NCBI GenBank assembly: GCA_045612665.1
Contig: JAZKZO010000032.1
Location: 1-54,715, forward strand
DNA length: 54,715 nt
Origin: RGIG2000 sp045612665
Lineage (GTDB): Bacteria > Bacillota > Clostridia > Oscillospirales > CAG-272
Direction of reading: 5' to 3'
Shown here one piece after another: positions 41,301 through 49,736 of the stretch. Position 1 is the first letter of the stretch. Each line of letters opens with the position of its first letter. A program made the position numbers and the translations under genes. The notes under the pieces are model-generated. The model did no database searches. It saw only the letters and a program-made list of their open reading frames with translations, and was not told the origin of the DNA.

Positions 41301-42042
41301 TGGCGACACGGACGAAATGGCAAAATACATGGACGTTGAGTCTATGGTTAACTTCTTCGTATTCCACGAATTCGTAAAGGATACGGATATCGTTTGGGAC
41401 TCTACAAGATTCTATATCGAGGACGGAAAGCTCCACGGCGGACCTGCTTGGGACCTTGACATTTCGCAAGGTAACGTTGGTAAGGGTGGTGGAAACCTTA
41501 ACTCTAACAGCTATATGTGGATTGACGTAAACGGCGACGGAACACTCGAATTCAACTACGAGGGTTCAGGAGTTACCGATGCTCAATTCAAGGCACTTAA
41601 GGATCAAGGTCTTTATGAATACCGTTCCGCATACGGAACATGGGCAAGCACAGACTGGGCAAAGCATTTCAGAAAGAACAACAACACATCAGACGCATTC
41701 TGCTTCCGTTGGTGGTACTACTATCTTGAAGAATACTCAGAGGAGTTTATGAATGAGGTTGCAAAGTGTATCAGCGAAAACGAGGACGTAATCGCATCCT
41801 ACTACACCGATACAGTTGATCCTGATACCGATGCTCAAATCCGTTGTTTAATTGACGAGCTTTCATACGGTGAGGCGGGCGAGGCTATTGTAAGAAACTA
41901 TCTTGAGGCTTCACGTTCACCTATTTACTCTTCTCGTTCTCTTCCAGACTCTGTTGACTATCTCAGAACCTGGTGGAAGCTAAGAAGCGAATGGCTCTTT
42001 GATTACTATTCAACTCAGTATCCTGAGGCATACAACAAATAA
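38326..42042 (+). CDS. Secreted BspA-type LRR + dockerin + CotH kinase-like protein
   Basis: This 1238-aa exported protein has a signal peptide (residues 1-24, cut after FASA). A BspA-like LRR_5 region follows to about residue 420 with repeats such as KIGNSAFDCG, EIGEYAFDSS and KIGKYAFRNC. Next come Cys-x2-Cys/His modules and a type I dockerin at about 545-605 with two calcium loops (DVNGDGNVDAKD and DVDGDGSITAFD). Another Cys module precedes a CotH kinase-like domain from about 790 (RIRGNYTSGFSAKLPFNIKF) to the metal motif PAWDLDISQGN near 1042. The start is ATG 38326 (AAGGAG SD); the frame open from 38152 covers the promoter. A dockerin implies docking on a cohesin scaffold; phosphotransfer by CotH is inferred from family. 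Confidence 0.88.
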   Translation: MKKFLHIFIFTILSIALFCVFASAASWQDADGITWSFTYSDTDMTATITSGTTPKSGTDRTHALNIPAKVRYNSKEYTVTKIGNSAFDCGDNFTTSNALSKKYFGHVTIPDTVVEIGEYAFDSSAIFGEIVIPESVTKIGKYAFRNCVGLDTVVFPSSFDTVPEGCFQGCKALVEFKTEGLIKSFKANAFRDCQSLYSITISKEVVEIANNAFSNCYCLAGELNFPVITTLGGSAFSNCYFITGVTIGGNCNFSSDAFGGCSDFKYYNVAEENTYYKSIDGVLFSKDMKTLYRYPLGKVDSEFVIPESVTTVKGSAFYGAKNLTNIVIGSNVTKIEGSAFRNTGITTLYIPNNVTSLGDNVASGCASLVWVVFGKGITSFRSDFVTVGSNYAIKYIFSTLTGGGTGSLPGSGETVLTYYMADRSCEDYYGGHKYGYLDDPATCDEDGTNVCCFCGKSAVAPATGHRGKILRSTKLTCTTPEAYYIDCVNCSTPEHPEAEVIVTPSTGHTLSVTTSKEASTYEYAYRGCTTCGEIVVDSFETNAYVSADVNGDGNVDAKDVALLGKILSGSASSANRFACDVDGDGSITAFDLLLLKQHVAEFAVAINKNENTCDNHVRINTVILTYESCIYGGKSISFCADCGEEIEELEKTTAPTGHLFVETIIEAATCKKEGKSSKTCSVCRITDDNVTIPVLPHDTQSWWMLSDNEPEYQYSYCTVCKALQHEAVDRAILQEVVTTIPENYNLYCTTESASLLRPIVENASKALTQEQVDTLVEEIRRVLPTIQYKVSDIPVIYLESPDKLTKTEYSSANIIVAYKDENGDLQTLSDAEGEMRIRGNYTSGFSAKLPFNIKFSRKVDLFGMGAGRKYHLLACAYDQPLIRTALAFEFAKDLGLDYTCKYQFVEVYHNGIYRGCYMLITPIDIGEGRVDIDEEKDVIIHLSYSNGGEDAPYNSPIFGFSYIRLEEPSEYSPFTRAQMMRIMYQLDFAILSGDTDEMAKYMDVESMVNFFVFHEFVKDTDIVWDSTRFYIEDGKLHGGPAWDLDISQGNVGKGGGNLNSNSYMWIDVNGDGTLEFNYEGSGVTDAQFKALKDQGLYEYRSAYGTWASTDWAKHFRKNNNTSDAFCFRWWYYYLEEYSEEFMNEVAKCISENEDVIASYYTDTVDPDTDAQIRCLIDELSYGEAGEAIVRNYLEASRSPIYSSRSLPDSVDYLRTWWKLRSEWLFDYYSTQYPEAYNK

Positions 42043-42047
42043 AACAA

Positions 42048-42073
42048 ACAAGCACTGCAAATGCAGTGCTTGT
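42048..42073 (+). terminator. Terminator of the CotH gene
   Basis: 12-bp stem ACAAGCACTGCA / TGCAGTGCTTGT, 5 nt after the stop, followed by TTTATATT. Confidence 0.85.
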
Positions 42074-42092
42074 TTTATATTATAATGAAAGA

Positions 42093-42120
42093 AAAAAGCA
42101 AGTCTTGCGACTTGCTTTTT
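42093..42120 (-). terminator. Terminator of the giant surface protein gene (same sequence as the rpoC terminator)
   Basis: 12-bp stem AAAAAGCAAGTC / GACTTGCTTTTT with TTGC loop. About 37 nt including flanks are identical to the terminator at 46137-46165. Confidence 0.85.
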
Positions 42121-42126
42121 ATCTTT

Positions 42127-45100
42127 TTATTCTTCGTCTTCTGAAGCAACAGGAATCAAAGCTTCCAATCCGTGTTCTACTCTTACCTCATTGAAGGTAA
42201 CAGCGCTTACGGATACGTCTGTATAATCCTTAACGGTTGGGTATTTGTCAGCATCAAAATGTTGAATAAGACTTACTTCTCCGTTTTCATCAAATACATA
42301 AACGCCAAGAACGAGTTCAAGCTTGGTCGCAATTTCAGGATTAAAGCCTGAAATGTCTACGTTCCATATAGAATAATTCTTTACACCAGCAACATCAATT
42401 TTCAAGCCCTTAGCAGCGCTATTGAGGTCACCTTCAACAAACAAGCTATCAGTTGAGGTTATTGAGTTTGCGTTTACAAGAATCATTCCGTATGCAAAAG
42501 ATGGATTAATTGCTATGTATGCCTCGAGAGTATCAACGTCAACCATAAATCCTGCGCAAAGTGCCATACCGTTTGGACCTACCGAGTAACCAAGAGCTGT
42601 AAATATAGCCTTCGCCTCGGATTCACTTGAAGCATCCTCACAATCCTTGCATCTATCAGTTCTAACGCCTACTGCTGCAAAGCCATTAGGATATGCCATA
42701 GTATAAATCATGGTATGTCCCTTTTGGTCGATAACTCTAACAAATTCAACGTGAGCACAGCCTTCTCTTTGGCATACAAGATTTTCCTCGCCGTCAACCA
42801 AGCAAAGTGGCTCGGTAATTACAGACAAAAGATTATGTCCGAGTGCAGGAAGAATCACACAAGTCTTTTGAGCTCCCTCAAGTGTTGTATCTTCAACAAC
42901 TGTTGTACTTGTTGTTATCTTGTGTACGCTTTCATATTTCTTATAAGCTACGGTGACAGTTCCTGTGCCAGGCTTTTCTGCATCCTCAACAAAGGTAGCA
43001 TAGCCCCATTTTCCGTCATGAACGTTCCAAGTATATACTCCACAAGGACAATCTATATCGCCCTTATCGGTACAGGTTGGATCAAGCATATTTTCATATG
43101 AGTGAGGAATGCCAAGATATACTGTCCACGCCTTATAAAGAAGATTTCCATCTGCATCCTTTACATCGCCACAGTTACCGAACACGTCAGTTCTTGTGCC
43201 TATACCATCTGCAACTGTATAGAAGAATACTCCGTCGCAGTCGTTGAATGTGTTCTTCGGAATGTTTCCGCTAGAGAAAAATCCAGTTGAGTGATTATAC
43301 ACATAAAGAGGTGTTGTATAATCAGATGATCCAGCTTTATAGAAAAGATTTTCGAAATATGCTCCGAAGGTTACTCCGTCCATAATAACTATCTTTTCAA
43401 GATACTTCATTTCGTAACCCAATGCTGAATTCAAAGTGAAATTCTTACCGATATAAAGGTAAGTTGTCAAGCAGTTCTTGAATGGAGAGCCTGAAATTGT
43501 AATATTTGTTGCATTATCAGGAATAATAAGTTCTGTAAAATCACAGGCCTTGAAGGATTCGTTTTTAATAACATACGTTGAATTCTTTGACAAGTCAAGC
43601 TCTTGCAACGCAGTGTCATTAAATGCTCCTGCCTCAAAGGTATATGAACAATTGTCAGCCAAAAGAAGATTCTTGATTGTTGTTCTTCCACTGAATGCCC
43701 ATTCTCCAAACACTATGGTAGAGCCGGGTGCTGAAACGTCGATGGTTTCAATAGGTCCACTTCTTCTCTCGTTACTTGGATTGTAGTATGAGCAAGAGCC
43801 GCCAAACGTTACGTTTGCCTGACCAACCTTTATTGTTTTGAGTCTACGAAGGTTTCCTATATTAAGAATTGATACAGCCGCTCCGTCAGGGATAATAAGC
43901 TCTACAACTCCATACTCTACGTTCTTATATTTTTCATAGTTTTGTGTTGAAATCTTAACATACATAATTCCTGCAGGAAGCGTGATTGAATAAATATTAC
44001 GAATGTTATGGGTTTCAAATTTTTTGATAGCAGATACAGTATAAATGTATGCGCCCTCTACGCCAGAAATTGAGAAGTCAAAAATATCACTTGCCAAAAC
44101 CGTTTTGGTTTCGAAGGTATCATCATCATTTCTAATTACAACTGTAACCTCCAAGGAGCTTGGATCAATGGTATAAGGATAAGCCTTAGCATCGTTACAG
44201 CCTGAGCAGGTGAATACCTTTTCTCCAAGAGTTGTAGCGGTTGCCTCTGTATGACTTGTCATAGCGAAGGCGTGGTCAGCTAAATCACCCCAGTTAAAAT
44301 ATGCGCTAAATCCACAACCTGAGCAAACGTAATTAGCGTACGCTGTATGCTGACAGGTTGCCTCAAAGGTTGCCTCATCCTCGGAATTAAAGCTATGGCT
44401 TGCATTAGTGCCGCATTTTGATGTGACAACAACCTGATATGTAACTCCGTTTGCAACCATATTTTGAAGTGCGCGGTCCTCTTTCATTTGAGGGGTTGCG
44501 AATACAAATGTATTGTTATATCCGAGTTTCAAATCAAATGCTGTAACAGGCTTTGTCTTATCTGCATCCTCATAAAGAGTAAAGGTTTCAATTCCTGATG
44601 AATCGGATTTTTTGGTGTAATCGGCATAATATGTTCCAGCAAGGCCTGTTCCCATATTATCAACAAGTGTAAGAGTTCCATCCTTCTTAAGAGTGAACTT
44701 ATATGCATATCTAATGCCCTTATAGGTAACCTCAAACGTTGACTCGTTACGGTTATTCTTTACAAAATCATAGGTAGTTCCCATAGCTGTAACGTAGTCT
44801 TCTGTGAGATAGTTTGCAATTGCAGGAACGGCATTATCAGGAAGAACGAAGGTTCCACCCTCAATTTTTATAACATCCTTATTTGCACTTGTGAGTGTGT
44901 TCTGATTTGCGATATTATCAACTGTCCAGAAAGACTCATTTGCTGCCTCTGCAGGCAAATTAAAGGTTCCGCCGTAAATTCTGATTTCAAAGCCTTGAGT
45001 ATTATAAATCGTACTGTCAGTTGGTGTCTTATAGTCAACTACCATACGAGGTGCAGTCATAGTTACGTTACAGCCCTCGAAAAACTCTATTTTTGGATTG

Positions 45101-45903
45101 GCGTTAGAAGTCTGCCATCTTCCAAGAATGTAGTAAACATTGATAGTTCCATAAACTCTTATCCATGGATATCCGGTTGCAACAGCAGCATCTCCGTCTG
45201 TACAAAGATAAAAGTTTGGTGCATCAATAGTGATATCTTTACCGATAATTGTCTTGTTTTTGTCACCATTATATGAGTGTGATTTACATTCGAAAACGGC
45301 ATAAGAGCCAACCTTGTTATCAGGGTTTATGCATCTAAAGGTTCCCTTTCCTATAACAACCTTAGCAGAACGCTGTCCACCCATGATAGTTCCGTTCTTT
45401 TGAACGGTAAGAGTGTATCCGTTAAGGTCAAGAATTGCATAGTTTTGGTCCCAAACGCTAATGTAAGCATTTCCTGCATTGATATCGGTCATAAGCAAAG
45501 CACCGTGAGAATTGTTCGCCATAGCAACAGAAAGCTCATCTACGCTATAAACCTCTTTAAGAACTGCTCTAAAAAGCTTGGTGTCCTCTGTGAAGGATAC
45601 GGTTTCTCCAGCCTTATAGCTACGACCGTCGGAGGTATACCAAACAAGCTGATAGCCCTCTTCTCCAACATATGACATATTTGCTGTTGTAGGCAAAGTG
45701 AATTTTTCACCAGCCTTTACTGTTTGTTTGCCATTAGAATATGCGGTCTTATCAAGATCAGATGTTGAACTTGATGGTTCATATGCCGACATATAGCTGA
45801 TGGTAATGTCCTTTTCTTCGGCAGCTGTTGTTACTACAAGGATTGCAGCCAAGCTCATAATAACAGCCATAACAAGGACAAGAAATTTAACCTTCTTACT
45901 CAT
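42127..45903 (-). CDS. Giant secreted surface protein with BspA-like LRR region
   Basis: This 1258-aa protein has a signal peptide (about 1-28, LVVTTAAEE). The N-terminal third has a beta-helix-like region with DLNGYTLTV and IKIEGGTFVLP turns. Cys-x2-Cys/His modules follow (CSGCGFSAYF, CSGCNDA), then a BspA-like leucine-rich part at about 640-900 (IPDGAAVSILNIGNLRRLKTI, LQELDLSKNSTYVI). Further Cys/His modules (CLVDGEENLVCQREGC) and a C-terminal beta-rich domain come last. No sortase motif or membrane anchor is present, and the C-terminus is acidic (SEDEE). Adhesion or glycan binding is plausible but unproven. AAGGAGG SD, own promoter. Confidence 0.8.
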   Translation of the reverse strand: MSKKVKFLVLVMAVIMSLAAILVVTTAAEEKDITISYMSAYEPSSSTSDLDKTAYSNGKQTVKAGEKFTLPTTANMSYVGEEGYQLVWYTSDGRSYKAGETVSFTEDTKLFRAVLKEVYSVDELSVAMANNSHGALLMTDINAGNAYISVWDQNYAILDLNGYTLTVQKNGTIMGGQRSAKVVIGKGTFRCINPDNKVGSYAVFECKSHSYNGDKNKTIIGKDITIDAPNFYLCTDGDAAVATGYPWIRVYGTINVYYILGRWQTSNANPKIEFFEGCNVTMTAPRMVVDYKTPTDSTIYNTQGFEIRIYGGTFNLPAEAANESFWTVDNIANQNTLTSANKDVIKIEGGTFVLPDNAVPAIANYLTEDYVTAMGTTYDFVKNNRNESTFEVTYKGIRYAYKFTLKKDGTLTLVDNMGTGLAGTYYADYTKKSDSSGIETFTLYEDADKTKPVTAFDLKLGYNNTFVFATPQMKEDRALQNMVANGVTYQVVVTSKCGTNASHSFNSEDEATFEATCQHTAYANYVCSGCGFSAYFNWGDLADHAFAMTSHTEATATTLGEKVFTCSGCNDAKAYPYTIDPSSLEVTVVIRNDDDTFETKTVLASDIFDFSISGVEGAYIYTVSAIKKFETHNIRNIYSITLPAGIMYVKISTQNYEKYKNVEYGVVELIIPDGAAVSILNIGNLRRLKTIKVGQANVTFGGSCSYYNPSNERRSGPIETIDVSAPGSTIVFGEWAFSGRTTIKNLLLADNCSYTFEAGAFNDTALQELDLSKNSTYVIKNESFKACDFTELIIPDNATNITISGSPFKNCLTTYLYIGKNFTLNSALGYEMKYLEKIVIMDGVTFGAYFENLFYKAGSSDYTTPLYVYNHSTGFFSSGNIPKNTFNDCDGVFFYTVADGIGTRTDVFGNCGDVKDADGNLLYKAWTVYLGIPHSYENMLDPTCTDKGDIDCPCGVYTWNVHDGKWGYATFVEDAEKPGTGTVTVAYKKYESVHKITTSTTVVEDTTLEGAQKTCVILPALGHNLLSVITEPLCLVDGEENLVCQREGCAHVEFVRVIDQKGHTMIYTMAYPNGFAAVGVRTDRCKDCEDASSESEAKAIFTALGYSVGPNGMALCAGFMVDVDTLEAYIAINPSFAYGMILVNANSITSTDSLFVEGDLNSAAKGLKIDVAGVKNYSIWNVDISGFNPEIATKLELVLGVYVFDENGEVSLIQHFDADKYPTVKDYTDVSVSAVTFNEVRVEHGLEALIPVASEDEE

Positions 45904-46136
45904 AAAATCCTCCTTAATTTGTAGTCGAAAGTCACGAATAAATTATAACACGCGCGCGTATTTTTGTCAAGTTGCACAAAAATACCTGTCCAGCCCCCGT
46001 TTTTGTTCATATTGTACAATGCTTTTCGTTTTTGCTTTATTTTCGGCTCTTTAGCGGTGTTTTTTGAGGGTTGTTTTTTCGAAAAATATACAAATTGCAC
46101 AAATTGTAAACTATTTGTAAATTTTTAAAATAAAAG
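45904..46136. other. Intergenic region between surface protein gene and rpoC
   Basis: It holds the promoter at 45942-45970 (minus). The remainder is AT-rich and shows no gene, tRNA or known RNA; one open frame here lacks an SD and family features. Confidence 0.5.
45942..45970 (-). promoter_or_regulatory. Promoter of the giant surface protein gene
   Basis: Minus strand: TTGACA, 17-bp spacer containing CGCGCGCG, TATAAT. Both boxes match consensus fully. Confidence 0.85.
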
Positions 46137-46165
46137 AAAAAAGCAAGTCTTGCGACTTGCTTTTT
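46137..46165 (-). terminator. Terminator of rpoBC
   Basis: 12-bp stem AAAAAGCAAGTC / GACTTGCTTTTT with TTGC loop, 5 nt after the rpoC stop. It is identical to the terminator at 42093-42120. Confidence 0.9.
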
Positions 46166-46170
46166 ATCTT

Positions 46171-49100
46171 TTATTCGTTTACAGCGTCCTCAGATGGTTG
46201 AGCCTCAACCTTTTTTACGCCGATCTTGTTATATTCAGCAAGACCTGTTCCGGCAGGAATGAGCTTACCGATAATAACGTTCTCCTTAAGTCCGAGGAGG
46301 TGGTCAACCTTACCGCGGATAGCAGCGTCTGTGAGCGCCTTTGTTGTTTCCTGGAAGGAAGCAGCACTAAGGAAGGATTCGGTTGAAGAAGCCGCCTTGG
46401 TGATACCGAGAAGGATAGGTGAGCCTGTTGCCTCACGAAGTGTAACCTCGCCTGCATCAATTCTAGCCTTAACAGCCTCGTTTGCGGAAACGAATTCGTC
46501 CTTATCAACGGTTGTACCGATGATAAAGTCTGTATCGCCTGCATCCTCAATCTTAATCTTTCTTGTCATTTGACGGGTGATAACCTCAACGTGCTTATCA
46601 TCAACGTCAACGTTTTGTGAACGGTAAACCTTTTGAACCTCGCGTACGATATAGTCGTAAACGGACTCGATACCGTTGATAGCAAGGATATCGGCAGGTG
46701 CCATATAGCCCTCAGTAAGAGCCTGACCCTTAACAACGTGATCGCCATCGTGTACAATGATTGTTGTACCAAATGGAACGTCGTACTTATAATCCTTACC
46801 TGTTTCCTCATCAGTTACGAGGATCTTGTTAATTCTGCCCTCAGGAACGATTTCAACGTTACCTGTTGCCTCACATGCGATAGCAGGCTTCTTTGGACGT
46901 CTAGCCTCAAAGAGCTCTTCAACTCTTGGAAGACCCTGAGTAATGTTTGCAGAAGCGACACCACCGGTATGGAAGGTTCTCATTGTAAGCTGTGTACCAG
47001 GTTCACCGATAGACTGAGCAGCGATAACACCGACAGCCTCACCGATATTAACTGGCTTGGATGTTGCAAGGTCCATACCGTAGCAATGTGCGCACACACC
47101 GCCCTTTGTCTTACAACGAAGAACTGAACGAACCTTAACCTCTTTAATGCCACAGGACGTAATCTTCTTAACGTCCTCAGCGGTAATCATACCGTTTTCA
47201 CGAACGATAATCTCGCCTGTTGTTGGGTCAACAACGTCCTCAACTGTGTATCTGCCGAGGATTCTGTCAGCGAGCTTTTCTACAACCTCGTTGCCTTCCT
47301 TAATGTCGCTAGCAACCATATAGTCGCGAGTTCCACAGTCGTGCTCACGAATGATAACCTCGTGAGAAACGTCAACAAGACGTCTTGTAAGGTATCCTGA
47401 GTCAGCAGTCTTAAGCGCTGTATCAGAAAGCGACTTACGAGCAGATCTTGCAGCCACGAAGTATTCAAGAATTGTAAGTCCCTCACGGAAGTTAGACTTA
47501 ATTGGAATTTCCATAGTCTTACCTGTTGCAGAGAACATAAGTCCACGCATACCTGCGAGCTGACGCATCTGAGTCATACTACCACGGGCACCTGAGTCGG
47601 ACATCATCTTGATTGGGTTGTATTTATTGAACTTTTGCTGAATTTGAGCGACAACGTCGTTTGTTGCCTTATTCCAAATATCGATTACGCAGTTATATCT
47701 TTCGTTATCGGTAAGCTCACCCTCTCTATAATATGAGAAGATTTCGTCAACCTTAGCCTCAGCAGCCTTAACGATTTGATATTTCTCTTCAGGAATTACC
47801 ATATCTGCAACTGAGATAGAGAGTGATGCTCTTGTTGAATACTTATAGCCCATAGCCTTGATGCTATCAAGAACCTCAGCAGCCATTGTAAAGCCGTGAA
47901 TCTTGATTGTACGGTCAACGATTTGAGAAAGCTGCTTGCTTCCTGCAACGAAGTCGATTTCAAGTCCGAATGGATCCTCGCTTCTATCTACATAGCCGAG
48001 GTCCTGTGGAATATTGCTATTGAATATAAGTCTACCGAGTGTTGCGTCGATAATCTTTGATTTCTTTTGAGAGTCGATTTCCTTCTCCACTCTAATTTTG
48101 ATAGGAGCGTGGAGCTCGAGATCTCCGTTTTCGTATGCCATAATCGCTTCATCCATATTACGGTATACGCTTCCTGCGCCCTTCTCGCCTTCTCTTGCGT
48201 CAAGGGTGAGGTAATATGAGCCAAGCACCATATCCTGTGAAGGAACAGCGATAGCCTTACCGTCAACAGGCTTCAAGAGGTTGTTTGCAGAAAGCATAAG
48301 GAATCTAGCCTCTGCCTGAGCCTCATTAGAAAGTGGCACATGAACTGGCATCTGGTCACCGTCGAAGTCGGCGTTAAATGCCTTACATACGAGAGGATGG
48401 AGCTTAATTGCTCTACCTTCAACGAGTACAGGCTCGAATGCCTGAATTGAAAGACGGTGAAGTGTAGGAGCTCGGTTAAGAAGCACAGGATGCTCTTTAA
48501 TAACAACCTCGAGTGCGTCCCAAACCTCGTCTGCTACCTGCTCTACCTTTCTCTTAGCTTCCTTGATGTTACCAGCCTTTTGAGTTTCAACCAAGCGCTT
48601 CATAACGAAAGGCTTGAAGAGCTCAAGTGCCATTTCACGAGGAAGTCCGCACTGATAGATCTTAAGGGAAGGACCTACAACGATAACGCTACGGCCTGAA
48701 TAGTCAACACGCTTACCGAGAAGGTTTTGTCTAAAGCGTCCCTGCTTACCTCTAAGCATTTCGGAAAGAGACTTAAGTGGGCGATTAGATGGGCCTGTTA
48801 CAGGCTTACCGCGCTTACCGTTATCGATAAGTGCATCTACTGCCTCCTGAAGCATTCTCTTTTCGTTCTTTATGATCATATCGGGCGTACGGAGCTCGAT
48901 AAGCTTCTTAAGACGGTTATTTCTGTTGATAACTCTACGATAGAGGTCGTTGATATCGGATGCAGCGTATCTTCCACCGTCAAGTGGTACCATTGGACGG
49001 ATTTCAGGTGGGAGAACCGGCACTACATCAAGAATCATCCATTCAGGACGGTTGCCTGACTTTCTGAATGCCTCTACGATTTCGAGTCTCTTGATTATTT

Positions 49101-49707
49101 TAATTTTCTTTTGTCCGTTTGTTTGAGCAAGCTCTTCCTTGAGTTGCTTTGAAAGCTCGTCAATATCGATTTCAGCGAGAAGCTTCTTGATAGCCTCAGC
49201 GCCCATTTCAGCCTTGAAACGAGTTTCATACTTCTCGTAGTATTCCTGATATTCCTTTTCGGTGAGAACCTGATACTTAAGAAGAGGTGTATCACCTGGA
49301 TCAGTTACTATTCTTTGAACGAAGTAGATTACGTTTTCAATAGCCTTAGGAGATATTTCAAGGAGCAAAGCCATTCTTGATGGGATTGCCTTTGAGTACC
49401 AAATGTGAGATACAGGACAAGCAAGATCAATGTGTCCCATTCTTTCACGACGAACCTTTTTGGTCGTTACCTCAACGCCACACTTTTCGCATCTGTGTCC
49501 CTTATGGCGGGAGCGCTTGTACTTACCGCAAGCGCATTCCCAGTCCTTTGTTGGGCCAAAGATTTTTTCGCAGAAAAGACCGTCCTTTTCTGGCTTTTGT
49601 GTACGGTAGTTGATGGTTTCAGGCTTTGTTACCTCACCCCAAGACCAACTTCTTATCATTTCGGGAGAAGCAAGACCTATTTTTATAGAATCAAATGTAT
49701 GTTCCAT
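46171..49707 (-). CDS. rpoC: RNA polymerase subunit beta-prime
   Basis: This is the catalytic subunit of RNA polymerase, 1178 aa. The N-terminal zinc ribbon reads CACGKYKRSRHKGHRCEKCG. The active-site Mg loop is NADFDGDQMPVHVPL, the second zinc site has CKTKGGVCAHCYG, and bridge-helix/trigger-loop segments such as GARGSMTQMRQLAGMRGLM and IGEPGTQLTMRTFHTGG are intact. Residue 454, after DFDGDQM, is Pro where nearly all bacteria have Ala. The compact length fits Firmicutes without lineage inserts. ATG 49707 is preferred (AAGGA SD, 9 nt); ATG 49713 would be too close. It follows rpoB by about 29 nt and ends the operon. Confidence 0.98.
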   Translation of the reverse strand: MEHTFDSIKIGLASPEMIRSWSWGEVTKPETINYRTQKPEKDGLFCEKIFGPTKDWECACGKYKRSRHKGHRCEKCGVEVTTKKVRRERMGHIDLACPVSHIWYSKAIPSRMALLLEISPKAIENVIYFVQRIVTDPGDTPLLKYQVLTEKEYQEYYEKYETRFKAEMGAEAIKKLLAEIDIDELSKQLKEELAQTNGQKKIKIIKRLEIVEAFRKSGNRPEWMILDVVPVLPPEIRPMVPLDGGRYAASDINDLYRRVINRNNRLKKLIELRTPDMIIKNEKRMLQEAVDALIDNGKRGKPVTGPSNRPLKSLSEMLRGKQGRFRQNLLGKRVDYSGRSVIVVGPSLKIYQCGLPREMALELFKPFVMKRLVETQKAGNIKEAKRKVEQVADEVWDALEVVIKEHPVLLNRAPTLHRLSIQAFEPVLVEGRAIKLHPLVCKAFNADFDGDQMPVHVPLSNEAQAEARFLMLSANNLLKPVDGKAIAVPSQDMVLGSYYLTLDAREGEKGAGSVYRNMDEAIMAYENGDLELHAPIKIRVEKEIDSQKKSKIIDATLGRLIFNSNIPQDLGYVDRSEDPFGLEIDFVAGSKQLSQIVDRTIKIHGFTMAAEVLDSIKAMGYKYSTRASLSISVADMVIPEEKYQIVKAAEAKVDEIFSYYREGELTDNERYNCVIDIWNKATNDVVAQIQQKFNKYNPIKMMSDSGARGSMTQMRQLAGMRGLMFSATGKTMEIPIKSNFREGLTILEYFVAARSARKSLSDTALKTADSGYLTRRLVDVSHEVIIREHDCGTRDYMVASDIKEGNEVVEKLADRILGRYTVEDVVDPTTGEIIVRENGMITAEDVKKITSCGIKEVKVRSVLRCKTKGGVCAHCYGMDLATSKPVNIGEAVGVIAAQSIGEPGTQLTMRTFHTGGVASANITQGLPRVEELFEARRPKKPAIACEATGNVEIVPEGRINKILVTDEETGKDYKYDVPFGTTIIVHDGDHVVKGQALTEGYMAPADILAINGIESVYDYIVREVQKVYRSQNVDVDDKHVEVITRQMTRKIKIEDAGDTDFIIGTTVDKDEFVSANEAVKARIDAGEVTLREATGSPILLGITKAASSTESFLSAASFQETTKALTDAAIRGKVDHLLGLKENVIIGKLIPAGTGLAEYNKIGVKKVEAQPSEDAVNE

Positions 49708-49736
49708 CAGCATTTTCCTTCTTTTAGTAATTTTTG

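Noticed and set aside
45900..46100. 66-aa minus-strand frame upstream of the giant surface protein
   Set aside because: It overlaps the surface-protein promoter, has no SD and a low-complexity basic composition.
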